From Filosporella fistucella (lineage: Eukaryota; Ascomycota; Leotiomycetes; Helotiales): a DNA stretch of 64,000 nt. The stretch covers positions 682,001-746,000 of the forward strand of contig JAQJZZ010000017.1 in NCBI GenBank assembly GCA_030077755.1, written 5' to 3'. The position numbers were made by a program, and so were the translations under genes. Below, piece after piece: positions 46,014 through 56,484 of the stretch. Numbering within the stretch: position 1 is the stretch's first letter; every line of letters starts with the position of its first letter. The notes under the pieces are model-generated. The model ran no database searches. It saw only the letters and a list, made by a program, of their open reading frames with translations, and was not told the DNA's origin.

Positions 46014-48131
46014 TGGGCTGGGAGATGGGGAGTGTGGAATTTTTGTTTTTGTTTTGTAATTTAGATACCCCTGCGTTTTTGACATTCAAAATCGCCGCTC
46101 TGGTTTTGCTCTTTTGAAATTCTGTCCCGTCGATGATGCTGCACGAACTTTGAGACTCTCCCTCTGTGGTGATACGACACGAACATTAGGATCTCGATCC
46201 TACTATGACGCTATACGAACTATGACACTCTCTTTCTTTTGTAATACTGCACGAACTTTAAAGACCTTATTTCTTGAAAACTATACACGAACATTGGAAT
46301 CGTCTTGTTTCTATAACGGTACACGAACTTTGAGAATTGTATTTCTTCACACCACTGCACAAACATGCCCACCATCTCATCCTTCTCCCTTAACCTCTCC
46401 CACTCTCCCCACCCCCAACCTCCACCTCCCTCATCTCAACCCACTCCCCCTCTCCCTCCTCATCCCTAACACTATAACCCTCCCACCTCCTCTTCCTCTC
46501 CTCCTTCCCCTCTCCTCCCTTCTCCTTCTGCTTCTCCGGCCTCAGCGAAATCCCAGGGATCCTCCACCCTATGATTTCCAGCACCCTTTGCAGGAGAACC
46601 CAGATAACTACTACCCATATATTAAACCATAATCTAGGACTCAGCAGACTTTGTGTTTGGATACGACCTCGATTCGCTAGATTGAGTAACCGGAAGGGGT
46701 TTTGAATGTACTTTTGTGCTCTGGAAGGTAGGTTTAGAGAGCGGAGGTGTGTACTTGCTCGGCTGAGGGTTTGCAGGGTTGCGGAGGGGAGGAAAGGGAG
46801 GGTTGGAAGGGATGTTGGTAAGAGAGGTAAGATAAGGGCTTGTAATTGGGGAAACGTTGATGGTGTGTTTAGATTTGAATCTGGGTTTGTGTATGTGTAT
46901 ATAGGTGGATTTGCAGCGTTCGATAGGATCCGGATATCTGAGCTTTGAAGCTGGAGGTGGGAATTGCAGGAACAGATTATGACTTGGACATGAGAGCAGT
47001 TATTCTGTTTGCATGGAGGAGACTGGGTGACTGAGATTAGTTTTTCTCTTCCTGCTGTAGTGAAATGGGATGGGATGGGATACAGGAACGAGGCTGCACT
47101 GTACCTGTGTTTGTGCTTGTGTTTCTATATGCGACTGCCCTTGTGTTTGTGTTACACCCGCTTCGGCACCACTCTTGCATCGTTCTCTTTCTAGATCTGG
47201 TGACAGGGAACGCATTTTTGTTTTATAGACAGAATAGAATAGTTATTCAATTGACGCTTCAAGAAAAAAAAGAGCAAAAGGTCGTGAAGACCAGGAAAAG
47301 AAGAATAAATCTATCCTCCACCTCTCCAGAAAATAAAAATAAATAAAACCATTCCCACCCTCTCACAGCCCCATCCACGAAAAACTCAAGGCTCTCCCTT
47401 CCTCCCACGATCTGTCCAATCCCCCCCTCCATTCTCCAGACCCATTCGCCTAGCAGCACCCACATCTTACGAGCGTCCCAATGAATTGTCAGTCCAAAGG
47501 GAGGAGAGATGCTATCGCAGGCAGGGGAGCCAATAAGCACGAAAGGGTTTCCTAAACAGATGGTCATATGCATGCACCCGTTGGTAGCGAACTTGCATAT
47601 GTACCTGTTGTAGAGGACATGGGAGATAGATAGTGAGTGGAGAGATAAATAGCCGAGAGCGGGGATGTGATTTGTTGGATACTGGGGAGGGTGTGCTTAT
47701 CAGATCGGTGGGTAGGTGAGATTGGTCTTGGGATTTGGGGTCGAATTGCCCTGTAGGCTAGGGATAATATGGATTTGGAGATTGGATTACCTGTTTTGGG
47801 GCTAAGAGGATGGGGGCTGGTGATAGAGTCGGCGGGGAGGGAGTGAGATTTCCCTTCGTAGAGAAGAATCAAGAATGGGGTCTTGAAGTTGATTGAGACA
47901 GATTTGAATCGTCGCGTAGCTCTGATACAACCACCAAGGCTCTAATTATGTGTTATCGGCTGGCATATACGGCCCGCTGCGCACGAGGGAGAAATAGCCA
48001 GACTTATCCAGATAGCGGGATGTATATGCATCAAACCACGAAGCAGTGCAGAAACAAGCGCAGAAGGGAAGCAGTCTCGATTTGAGTCATTAAGTACGGT
48101 ATGTGATTCGAGCGTATAGTACATGATAAGG
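46014..48131. other. Intergenic region of about 2.1 kb with a minisatellite
   Basis: It begins with the kinase 3' flank, then the 36-base repeat array listed separately, then C/T-rich sequence (46370-46520). Two ORFs on - (47259-47573 and 47564-47872, about 100 codons each) might be parts of a small gene (NPFVLIGSPACDS, MWVLLGEWVWRMEGG), but no domain and no clear splice join supports this. Confidence 0.45.
46144..46359 (+). repeat. Six-unit 36-base tandem repeat (minisatellite)
   Basis: CGAAC(T/A)(T/A)TG recurs at exactly 36-base spacing, first at 46144 and last at 46324, with diverged sequence in between. Because 36 is divisible by three, a frame across the array reads RTL-x9 repeatedly. 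It lies just downstream of the kinase stop codon. Confidence 0.75.
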
Positions 48132-49782
48132 CTACTTCTTGTAGGTTGTCAAACTCGGGCTTCCAGCTGCCGGAGGTGCAGAGAACTTGGTCTGCACAAA
48201 CACCTTTTGCATGCCGTCTTCCTTCTTTTCGAACTTGTAGTACACGGTATCTAATTCTTCCATTGCGACGCGATGAGAGACCATCTTCAATGGATCAATT
48301 TCTCCCGTCTCGATCATTTTGCAGAGTTTTTCCCCTGCAGTTGAGTCAGTATATCTGTATTTGGGATACGGGATCCTTGAAAGCTGGATTGGGCTGCTAC
48401 ATTGAGAGAAGAGTGTTCGGGAAGAGTCAAATACGTACAATACATATGCACGGGCGCTTGGCCGTTTCCAATCAATCGAATGCCACGCTCCATCAGAGAT
48501 CCAATGTTGAAGTGGTTTGTCTTAGAGATAAGTCAGTCAGGTTTCGGCCACGCAAGACAAGACACTTACATAACCGACATAGACACCCGTGATACCACAT
48601 CGCCCGAAATTCTTGACGGAGGTTATCATCTCATTGACGATCTCCGAGGTGTCTGTCTCCATCCCGAGCATCAACTCAAAGTAATGAGCCCATCCTTTCG
48701 CGTACTCGCCGGCCACACACTCTAGTGCGACATCTGGACCGCGGGGAACCATTTCTTGCAGTCTCGCTGTGACGGTAGTGCCTCGAGGAAGAGAACTATA
48801 GTCTAGAAGTTCGACCTTGGGATATTTGTCTTTCACGTAGTCGAGTCTCCAATTGCTGTCAATCATGATGACTCGAGAAGCACCGTTCATGAATGAGAAT
48901 TCTGCACACATCTGGCCTATAGGTCCTGCTCCCCAGATGGCAACGACGTCTCCCTTCTCAACACCAGTGTCTACGACACAATTCCATGACGTACACAGAA
49001 CATCGGAGAGATAGAGTCCCTTCTCATCTGGAACACTGTCTGGAAGCTTAAGGAGATTGACGTCCCCATAGGGCACGCGGACATATTCAGCTTGTCCTCC
49101 CGCAAAACCCCCAGTGAAATGGGAGTAGCCAAACATGCCTGCTGTTCTTCCCCCGTACTACGGAGATTTAGTCAAATGCATTTCAAAAGAAGTTTCGCTT
49201 ACCATTCCGTTTTCCATAGTATTCGAGTTAGTCTTCTCGCACTGCGATGATTGCTTCTTTTGGCAGTAGTAGCACTTATTGCATTAGCTGTGGTCAGATT
49301 CATGCAGGTGATCATGGATTCCTACATCACCACATGCGATCTGGAAAGAAGCAACTACTCGATCACCTTTCTGTAGTCCTTTCACATTTTCACCCATCGA
49401 CTCCACCACACCGCAAAATTCATGTCCTAGAATATCGCCTTTTTCTAGCTGGACGACACTTCCGTGCAGAAGATGCAAGTCTGATCCACATACAGTTGAA
49501 CCTGTGACTTTGAGAATGACATCTCTGTCTTCCACAACTCGAGGTTTAGGAACGTCGTCTGTGTCTTGTAAGGGCCTTGTTTCAAGATTTTGTTTTAAGT
49601 AAATACTTACGAACTTCAACTGTATTCTTTCCCATCCAGACCAGAGCTTTCATTGTTTCGCCACTTGGGTCTGCATACTTGGCACGGTCTCTTGCAGGAT
49701 TGGTGATGTCCTGCTCGGTAGTGGCATTGCCACCATGACCGATAACTTTTTCTACCAACGCGGCTGCTTGACTCAGTGCCAT
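48132..49782 (-). CDS. Zinc-dependent medium-chain alcohol dehydrogenase
   Basis: Six exons, 49782-49611, 49558-49326, 49274-49203, 49157-48570, 48520-48439 and 48334-48132, give 449 residues. The substrate-zinc region reads VTGSTVCGSDLHLLHG, then GHEFCGVV. The structural-zinc loop ACGDCYYCQKKQSSQCEKTN is assembled across two splice joins, which supports those joins. The Rossmann segment is VVAIWGAGPIGQMCAEFSF followed by MIDSNWRLDYV. The C-terminal part (DPLKMVSHRVAMEELDTVYYKFEKKEDGMQKVFVQ) is typical of the class. It resembles glutathione-independent formaldehyde/alcohol dehydrogenases (FDH-like), with a 45-residue N-terminal extension. The natural substrate is unknown. The exon 1/2 acceptor has alternatives (GACACAG preferred because it yields the usual EV-x-DVPKP). 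Confidence 0.93.
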
Positions 49783-50254
49783 TTTGTATATAGATGAATC
49801 GATTTATAGTAATAGCATTGAAATCTAATGAGTTTGAACAGCTATATATACACCACTAAGTGCATGCCGAAGGTGGAGAAATGCTACTATCATTTATCCA
49901 AAAAGTAGTTACGTCACGATTCTGCCGACGTCACTTGAGCGATCGCTAATATCTGTGTAATCAACGATATTCTGATGAAGTTAACTTTGAACACTACTGA
50001 TTAGAGAAACAGAGAAATGAAATTATACGTAAAGGAGCAATTAATTTGTTGCAATTGCAACGAGCGAAATTTTGCTGTGGTTGTCGCTGTCAAGGCGTCA
50101 CTGTGCTAATGCGCGTGACGGTAGACTAAGCCATTCCTCCAAGTACAACTCACATAGAAAGGCGTACCTGCGTCTATGAAGAACTCAATCTGGATTCCTC
50201 TACGTGCCAAAGCATAACTGAACTATGCTGCAAATTTTCCTGCGAATATTGTCT
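49783..50254. promoter_or_regulatory. Upstream region of the alcohol dehydrogenase gene
   Basis: On the - strand a TATATATAG sequence lies about 60-70 bases before the ATG (near 49843-49851). Two ACGTCA-type elements (TTACGTCACG at 49909-49918 and GACGTCAC at 49927-49934) lie about 130-150 bases upstream; this is the core bound by CREB/ATF-type bZIP factors such as fungal AtfA. Use of these sites is inferred. Confidence 0.5.
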
Positions 50255-51088
50255 TCACCCAAGCGGTTCGTGCATCGTTGCCTTCAACTGCAATCGCCGA
50301 TTGTGGAGTAATGGCATTATATCCGTGCATATAGTTGAGATCAGTTCATGTCTGTATTTATGCTCTCTCCATAGAGAAGTCTGTTCAGGGGAGTAAAATT
50401 TGTTGAGAGCATACTCGCCATGCTCCTGGCCATATATGTAACTCAGCTTGTATTCCCGCGTCCCACAATTTGGATGCATAATTTATACAGTCGTCTCTAA
50501 ATGGTTCTGGATGTCCAACCTCGATGAAAGTTAGAGGAAGACTGGATAAACCGGTTGCTCGCGCTGGAGCGATATGGATACTAACTCCATCAGATCGTGG
50601 AGTTCCTGGGAGTACCATGTCCCAAGAAGATATGTTCATTGTCCCAGTATAAGTCCCTAGATTCATATATTGCTTGTTGGAAGTAGGATCGCATTGATCA
50701 TCAACCATAGGATATAGAAACAATTGAGGTGAATTGCTGGGCCTTTCCGATCACGAGCCAGTTGTCAAACAACAGCAGCAATCCCTCCTCCTGCAGAACC
50801 ACTCCTCCGCAATGTGTAAAATGTATGGCTGGGCGCTGGCCTCCTACAGTATTTTTTTGGGACATGAAGGAATAAGATGATACTTCCTCCTAGAGTTGGA
50901 ATTGTGAATTCCTCGTGAGAAACTTTCGGATCAGTGAGACAGTAGGTAGCTGGATCAAACATGGCGGCCATTGCTTTTCTTTGTTCGATGACAGCCTCAT
51001 GAGGCGACCCACTCTTTTCGCCGTGAATAGGAAAGTATTTGAGAACCCTTGCAAGCTCTGGATCGAAAGCTGGGTTTGGGTGCGACAT
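50255..51088 (-). pseudogene. Broken alpha/beta-hydrolase (esterase/lipase, HSL-like) gene
   Basis: The first part (from 51088) reads MSHPNPAFDPELARVLKYFP onward like the N-terminus of an HSL-type esterase, and later shows the nucleophile elbow remnant GSAGGGIAA. Between them the HGGG oxyanion motif and the stretch usually separating it from GxSAGG (several dozen residues) are missing, an internal deletion. A TGA follows IAAVV where the text continues QLARDRKGPAIHL. A one-base frameshift near 50725 then moves the frame to LFLYPMVDDQCDPTSN. Another shift near 50385, after ELHIWPGAW, leads into the C-terminal remnant. With the oxyanion motif lost and several breaks, no active enzyme can be made. 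No introns explain the breaks. Confidence 0.78.
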
Positions 51089-51851
51089 GGTGAAGCGATT
51101 TTGCAGTCGAGTTCAGATCGTGAACCTGTGAAAGCTAGAGTTTAAGACTGACACAGAGGTGAGAAGTCTGGCCTCAAGGTGAATCCTGACAGTTTTTTGG
51201 AGACTGTACAATAAACATGGGTGCTAAGTCAAAGCCAAGCCAGCAGCAAAGGCTGCGGTAGACACCTTGGTACACTTGTGTATTGAATCCATAGCAGCGA
51301 TGTACAGTAGTAGTGCAAAGTAGGTAGGTACTGGCCGCGACAGAAGTGCCATATAGCCCACTGTCGCACAATCGTTAATCCGTACAAATGTACTACCTAG
51401 GCAAGGTAAGTTCCCACAAGCCGGGCGACGGGCGGTAGCGGGTTACGGCAACTTAGGTGCGATTAACCTTACAGTACTGTAGGTGCTCCCCACAGCTTCC
51501 ACACCCTTCGGTTCCCCTTTCACATTTCTGGTCGGACAACGAGAGCGATATATATCTCCACTTATACTCTATCTATCTCTCATAGACTGGTTGTGCGTAC
51601 TTCGATTACGAATTGCTCACGTAAAATAGGCCCAAACACTCTTGACGAGAAGAACGGTGCTGAATGTGCCAATAGCACAGCCTCAATAGCACCAGATGGT
51701 GTATAAACAACATCACGTTTCACTTCTATCAAAAAAGGACCTAGCATTTTAAAGCGACAACGACATTCTAATTATCTAAACACCAAATACATGCAAGCGA
51801 TAATAAAACAAAAGTATGCGCGAAAATCTATACAGCCTCAATCCCAGCAGC
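51089..51851. other. Intergenic, nothing recognised
   Basis: Between the hydrolase remnant and the GH64-type gene. It includes the latter's 3' flank; no repeat or ORF of note. Confidence 0.5.
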
Positions 51852-53294
51852 TTAACCAACGCTAACACTGAAAGCTTGAGGATATCCGCTCACAAACCCA
51901 GATTGATCAACATCGCCAGGTGCTGGCACATCATCATATGGGAAAGCATAACCTCTTCCATCTAAATTAGCAGCATGCACCAATCTCGCATAGTGATTCG
52001 ACACGGCCTCAGTATAAAACTCAGAAACCTGCTCGTTTGTAGGTTGGTACGCATTCTTGTGTAATGTGCTTCGGTTGAGAGCAGCGCTGATTCTTGCGGT
52101 GAGAGGACCCATAGCCTCTCTATTATCGCGGAATGGCCCAGTAGAGCAGCTGAAGATATCGCCAGTGTTAGGCTTGGAGAAAGAACCGTGACCTTCAAAG
52201 ACAAGGGCGTCGCCTTCGACTTTGCCCTCCAAGACACCCCATTTTGCTTGAGTATCGACAAACATGCTCTCTGAGGAGTATTTCTCCCAGACAGAGTCGA
52301 CATAGGCGTCATAGTAGTCTTGGAAGGTTTTGCCGTGGGTCATGACACGAGCGTTGTTTGGAGAGAGAATGCGCAGCAGGTTGCCATCTTTTTCTTGTAT
52401 GAGACTAGCCCAGTCTTCTGCGTTGTCGGCGATGTTGAGAAGCCCCTCTTTGATTTGCTCCAGACCATCTGCTGCAAGTCCTTGAACGGTTTGAGGTTCA
52501 CCGGAGGCGGGGGTGAGGGTCATGGAGATTGGGAGCGAGACAAAATCAACATAGGAGATGTTGGCGTAGAGCTGATCCTTGGTGTAGGTAAACTCGCAGA
52601 AGCCCCAGTTGATATCAATGCTAGGATCTGTTGGGTTGGTGACGGATGGCTCAGCAACACCTGGGCCTGGATTGAGGAGGAAAGTCAATTCTGACTCGAC
52701 AGAAAACCAGATACGGCCACCTGCGATGTGGGGGATGGTGACAGTGGTGGTGGATCCGGGACCACCAAGTCTGATGGCACAGTCTACTGGCAATGGAGTT
52801 CCAACTTTTGGTGGAGACTCAGGGTAGAATGGCTCGTAGCCATTTGCTTTGATGAAGCATACTTTGTTGCCATGATCAATAGCTCGTCCAGTGACATAGG
52901 CAAAGACGGTTTCAGAGTTGGTACGGTTCTCGAGGGTGATGTCCAATGTGGCAGCCATTTCGAGGGATCGATCTTCTTGATCGTTGTTGTCGACTGCGGG
53001 AGTTACTTCTTCAACAACTTGCTCTTCTGTTTCTTCCGTTTCGGTAGTTTCCTCGTTCACTTGTTCTTCTGTGTTCTGTTCCTCGAAATTCTCCTCTGCG
53101 TTCTCCTCTGTATTTGTAGTCTCCTCTTCAACAGCCGGCTCGTCAGCAACCTGCTCTTCTAAGCCTTCTTGCTCGACATTCTTCTCTTCATAAGCCTCTG
53201 CCTCTCGGTTATCGTAAGTATCCTGTTCAGCCACCTCACCAGCCTCGTCGTAATTATAGCGAGCCTCGCTTTCGTTCTCGATATAGTCTCCCAT
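51852..53294 (-). CDS. GH64/thaumatin-like (glucanase B-type) protein with acidic N-terminal extension
   Basis: 480 residues in one exon. From about residue 120 the sequence matches the beta-1,3-glucanase GH64-TLP fold: LDITLENRTNSETVFAYVTG, then GGRIWFSVES, SIDINWGFCEFTY, then YVDFVSLPISMTL, FQDYYDAYVDSVW and a C-terminal RISAALNRSTL...FYTEAVSNHYARLVH. GH64 enzymes cleave beta-1,3-glucan; many fungal members are uncharacterised. There is no signal peptide: the protein begins MGDYIENESEARYN, and residues 1-115 are a Glu/Val/Thr-rich low-complexity acidic tail (EEQNTEEQVNEETTETEE). The protein is thus either cytosolic or unconventionally exported, and its catalytic activity is uncertain. The ATG start is clear because the acidic tail continues to it. 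Confidence 0.9.
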   Translation of the reverse strand: MGDYIENESEARYNYDEAGEVAEQDTYDNREAEAYEEKNVEQEGLEEQVADEPAVEEETTNTEENAEENFEEQNTEEQVNEETTETEETEEQVVEEVTPAVDNNDQEDRSLEMAATLDITLENRTNSETVFAYVTGRAIDHGNKVCFIKANGYEPFYPESPPKVGTPLPVDCAIRLGGPGSTTTVTIPHIAGGRIWFSVESELTFLLNPGPGVAEPSVTNPTDPSIDINWGFCEFTYTKDQLYANISYVDFVSLPISMTLTPASGEPQTVQGLAADGLEQIKEGLLNIADNAEDWASLIQEKDGNLLRILSPNNARVMTHGKTFQDYYDAYVDSVWEKYSSESMFVDTQAKWGVLEGKVEGDALVFEGHGSFSKPNTGDIFSCSTGPFRDNREAMGPLTARISAALNRSTLHKNAYQPTNEQVSEFYTEAVSNHYARLVHAANLDGRGYAFPYDDVPAPGDVDQSGFVSGYPQAFSVSVG

Positions 53295-55409
53295 GTTTGC
53301 TGATTGATGAAGATGATGTGGACTTGGAATTTTGTCAAGGAAGTGATTTGGAGATGATTAATTTGTCAGTGTGATTGACTGGGAAGAAATTGTTGCAGAA
53401 AATGCTAAAGATTTATCAGGCTGTTGTCAAGATGATTGTGTCTGAGTTGAGTATCGGAAATGAAGCTGCGAAAGTCGTTCCTTATATATTTGAAGATTTC
53501 AATCACAACAAGTGGTTATCTCCTTCTTCGGCATCACCACAACGCAAAACGCCAGCTGAAGGTACTTTCCTTCATGCTGACATGCTCAGCGGACTGGCCG
53601 ACATGAAGTTATCTCGAGATAGATGTCGCCAAGCTGTCGCAACTTTGCACGCGATTCTCGCCGAGGATACTCCCATCGACTAGATAGGAGAATACAACCC
53701 CACAAAGTTCAAGTGGAGTGGCAAAGTACAGAGATCATGCCTATACATCGCAGCTTCGGCGCCTGCAAGACCTCCAATGGAGGGCTGAACAACATCGCCG
53801 CTTACGTGCAGAAAAGATACAACATCAAGAGTTTACCGCTCAGAAAAATGGTGGCTGATGCTTATGGCTAATCAGGTGACGTTATCATCCCCCGCTTATT
53901 GTATATTTTGATATCAATGAATGGTCAGCATTGCTAAACGTGGCTTACTTTCGACATCTGAATAGCTCATTGGCACAGGAAAAGAGCGGGAAGCGAGCTG
54001 CGGATGTGGCTGTTTTTTGCATTGTAGCGGAAGCACACGACCGGCTCTTACAGGCACTTGTCCGCAACGTTGCGTTCTAGAACATCAGCATGGAATGATT
54101 CCATGGCTTATGAGGAAAATATTGTATGATAAGATTGATGCGCTTCAATACTTGGCACCGCTCCTTTCTCATAGGACAGGGCCTTTTGTCATATCGTCAC
54201 ACGAAATACTCGAGCACTCCCGCTTCTTCTTGTGCTTGTCCCAGGTTTCAACCATTGTTCGGGTCGAGACACGGCAACAATGAAGCGGTCAGGTACAGAT
54301 ACAATGGAGATTTGGTGACGCTCAAGGAAGTAATTGTGTCCCTCATCAGATACTGGAAGGAGGATTCAATTTTCAAGCGAAAAAACGATCATGGCTCGAC
54401 GCCAGGTGCATCGGCTGAGACCGAGGGAGCTCAGATTACTTGTCCACTTTTCGACTACTGAACGTCAACAGAGCACGGAATGGTTGGCACTTGCGGAGTA
54501 TCCCTTGAGATGGAACTCATCCTTTCTGTGAGTCGCCTAACCGTCTTTACATCATTCAGACCGATCCTGACATTTATTCGCCAGTCCTCGAGTGTGAGAA
54601 GATTTCTACTTGCTTCACTACCTCGACTGAAATCCTTTGTTGGCTTCCCTCCTCGTGAGTGACAATAGCAGCATCGAAGAAGTTAGTACTTTCTGGACAC
54701 CAAACAGCGGAGAGTGCAAGAACAAACCCTATTTATTTACCGCTTCCATCAAAGCAAAGGACTAATGCAGCACAGATATGTGTGGAATATTCACGAACTC
54801 AAAGAGTTGGGAACGAATCTCCTCTAATAATCAGAATCGAAACTTGAGAGTGACTGCTCTCGAACCATATTCATGCTAGACCATCGAAACTTCATAGATC
54901 CCATTTCAACTTCATATTACAGATGATATCGATCAGGTGCTCCTCAAGATTCACTCTCCAGGCCGTCTCTCAAAGCCACACGTGACATAAGCTCCCTCCT
55001 CATTGAAGGGAAATTCCCATGGCTAAATAGGATCCCCTCGTTCCTGGATGACGGCCCGCTCCATGAACATCATGTGCTCCATAAATGGGATATAGCAGTT
55101 TCCCCGGACAAAAGAAGCTCCGCTAAGCACCAAAAATTGCTCATTCTCGCTCATGTTTTCGAGAATGCATTTGTGTGAAGAAATACAGCTTTGAAAGCAC
55201 ACACGGGACGACCAATTGAAACTGTTGACTCGGAAAACATATCCACAGGAATAACGCCCATAGCTCTTCATCCATATGAAGTAACATATTTCCTTGTCCC
55301 AATGACATGTCTTGGGATTCGACCTTTGGGAGGTAGAAAGTATATAATTCTCCAAATAAAAACATTTCAAACTATCTTTTCTCTGTATTCCTGATTCAAT
55401 TCTTTCATC
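53295..55409. other. Intergenic region of about 2.1 kb, possibly with decayed coding DNA
   Basis: Overlapping short ORFs on + at 53375-53683, 54017-54283, 54126-54461 and 54480-54662 have coding-like stretches but no domain, and do not join by plausible splicing. They may be the remains of a gene. TATATAAT lies at about 55339-55346, around 65 bases before the next ATG. Confidence 0.4.
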
Positions 55410-56484
55410 ATGCGCTACATTTCTCTTACCATCTCCCTATTAAGTCTAGGGAGCCTCGCTCACAGCCACAATGCCACCCGTAAGTCCCTCCTCTTACCAA
55501 ACCTTCAAGCTATCACTGACGCTCCCAGTACCAACCAGATACGGCATAATTCTCTTCCCCGGCTTCACAGCTCTAGACGTCTTCGGTCCCATGGAAGCCC
55601 TCACCGGACTTTCATACACCACACATCTAGCCAACCTCTCCCTCATAGCAGAGACACTATCCCCAGTCTCCGGCTATGACGTCCCATGGGCCACTATCGC
55701 AAGCGGTTCCACCTTCGGTTCCTCCGTCGTGCCTACACATACATTCGCTAATCCACCTGAACTCGATGTCTTGATTCTTCCTGGAGGACTGGGAACTAGA
55801 GCCCCGTCGCCGTTACTGAATAGTACGATTGACTTTGTGAGGAAACAGTTTGGGCAGACGAAGTATTTTCTTAGTGTTTGTACTGGGGCGGGGATTGCGG
55901 CTAGAGCGGGGGTGCTTGATGGGAGGAGGGCGACTACTAACAAGAGGGCTTGGGCGCAGACTACTGCTGTAAGTTTTTCCCATCTTGCATTTCTGTTTCG
56001 AGCCGTTTCTTTTGTGGTATAGTGGGATGTTTTGTCTTTTGGACTGCTTTGATATCGCATCTATGGAGAGAGGATATAAATCATAGTATTAACTCTCTGC
56101 AGTGGGGACCAAAAGTAAAATGGGTAGCTGAAGCACGATGGACTCGAGATGGTCACGTCTGTAAGCCTTAACCTTTCTTCCCCTCGTATCCTCGTATCTT
56201 TCCTTTCTTCCCCATATTAACCATATATCCTATCCCTCTCCTTTAAGCACCACCTCCCCAAGCCCACTCCTCTAGAACTTAAACCCCTAACCTCCACAGG
56301 GACATCTTCCGGCGTCTCAGCAGGAATAGATGCAACTATCGCTTTTATCGAACATATTTACGGTAACGCCACTGCTACCACGGTAGCGAATGGCATGGAA
56401 TATGTGAGACATTTGAATGCAAGTTTTGATCCGTTTGCGGGGTTATATGGGTTGTCGAGTAGGAATAATACAAATGGTGCGTAG
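55410..56484 (+). CDS. Secreted DJ-1/PfpI-family protein (GATase1-like)
   Basis: Exons 55410-55479, 55529-55968, 56103-56160 and 56300-56484 give 250 residues. The first exon encodes a signal peptide (RYISLTISLLSLGSLAHS) and nothing else. Mature sequence: YGIILFPGFTALDVFGPMEAL with the conserved Glu, DVLILPGGLGTR, and the nucleophile elbow LSVCTGAG with the reactive Cys, then GRRATTNKRAW, and SSGVSAGIDATIAFIEHIYG at the C-terminus. This is the isonitrile hydratase/AraC-GATase1-like branch of the superfamily. Substrate unknown. Several N-x-S/T sites fit secretion. The splice joins restore a W at the third junction (T|GG) and all frames close. Confidence 0.92.

Noticed and set aside
46114..46632. 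ORF spanning the 36-base minisatellite read as a protein
   Set aside because: Non-repeat half is Pro/Leu-rich low complexity from a C/T tract; the repeats are better treated as DNA until transcription is shown.
52728..53162. 144-codon ORF on + opposite the acidic tail of the GH64-type gene
   Set aside because: It arises from the low-complexity GAA/GAG-rich sequence read backwards.
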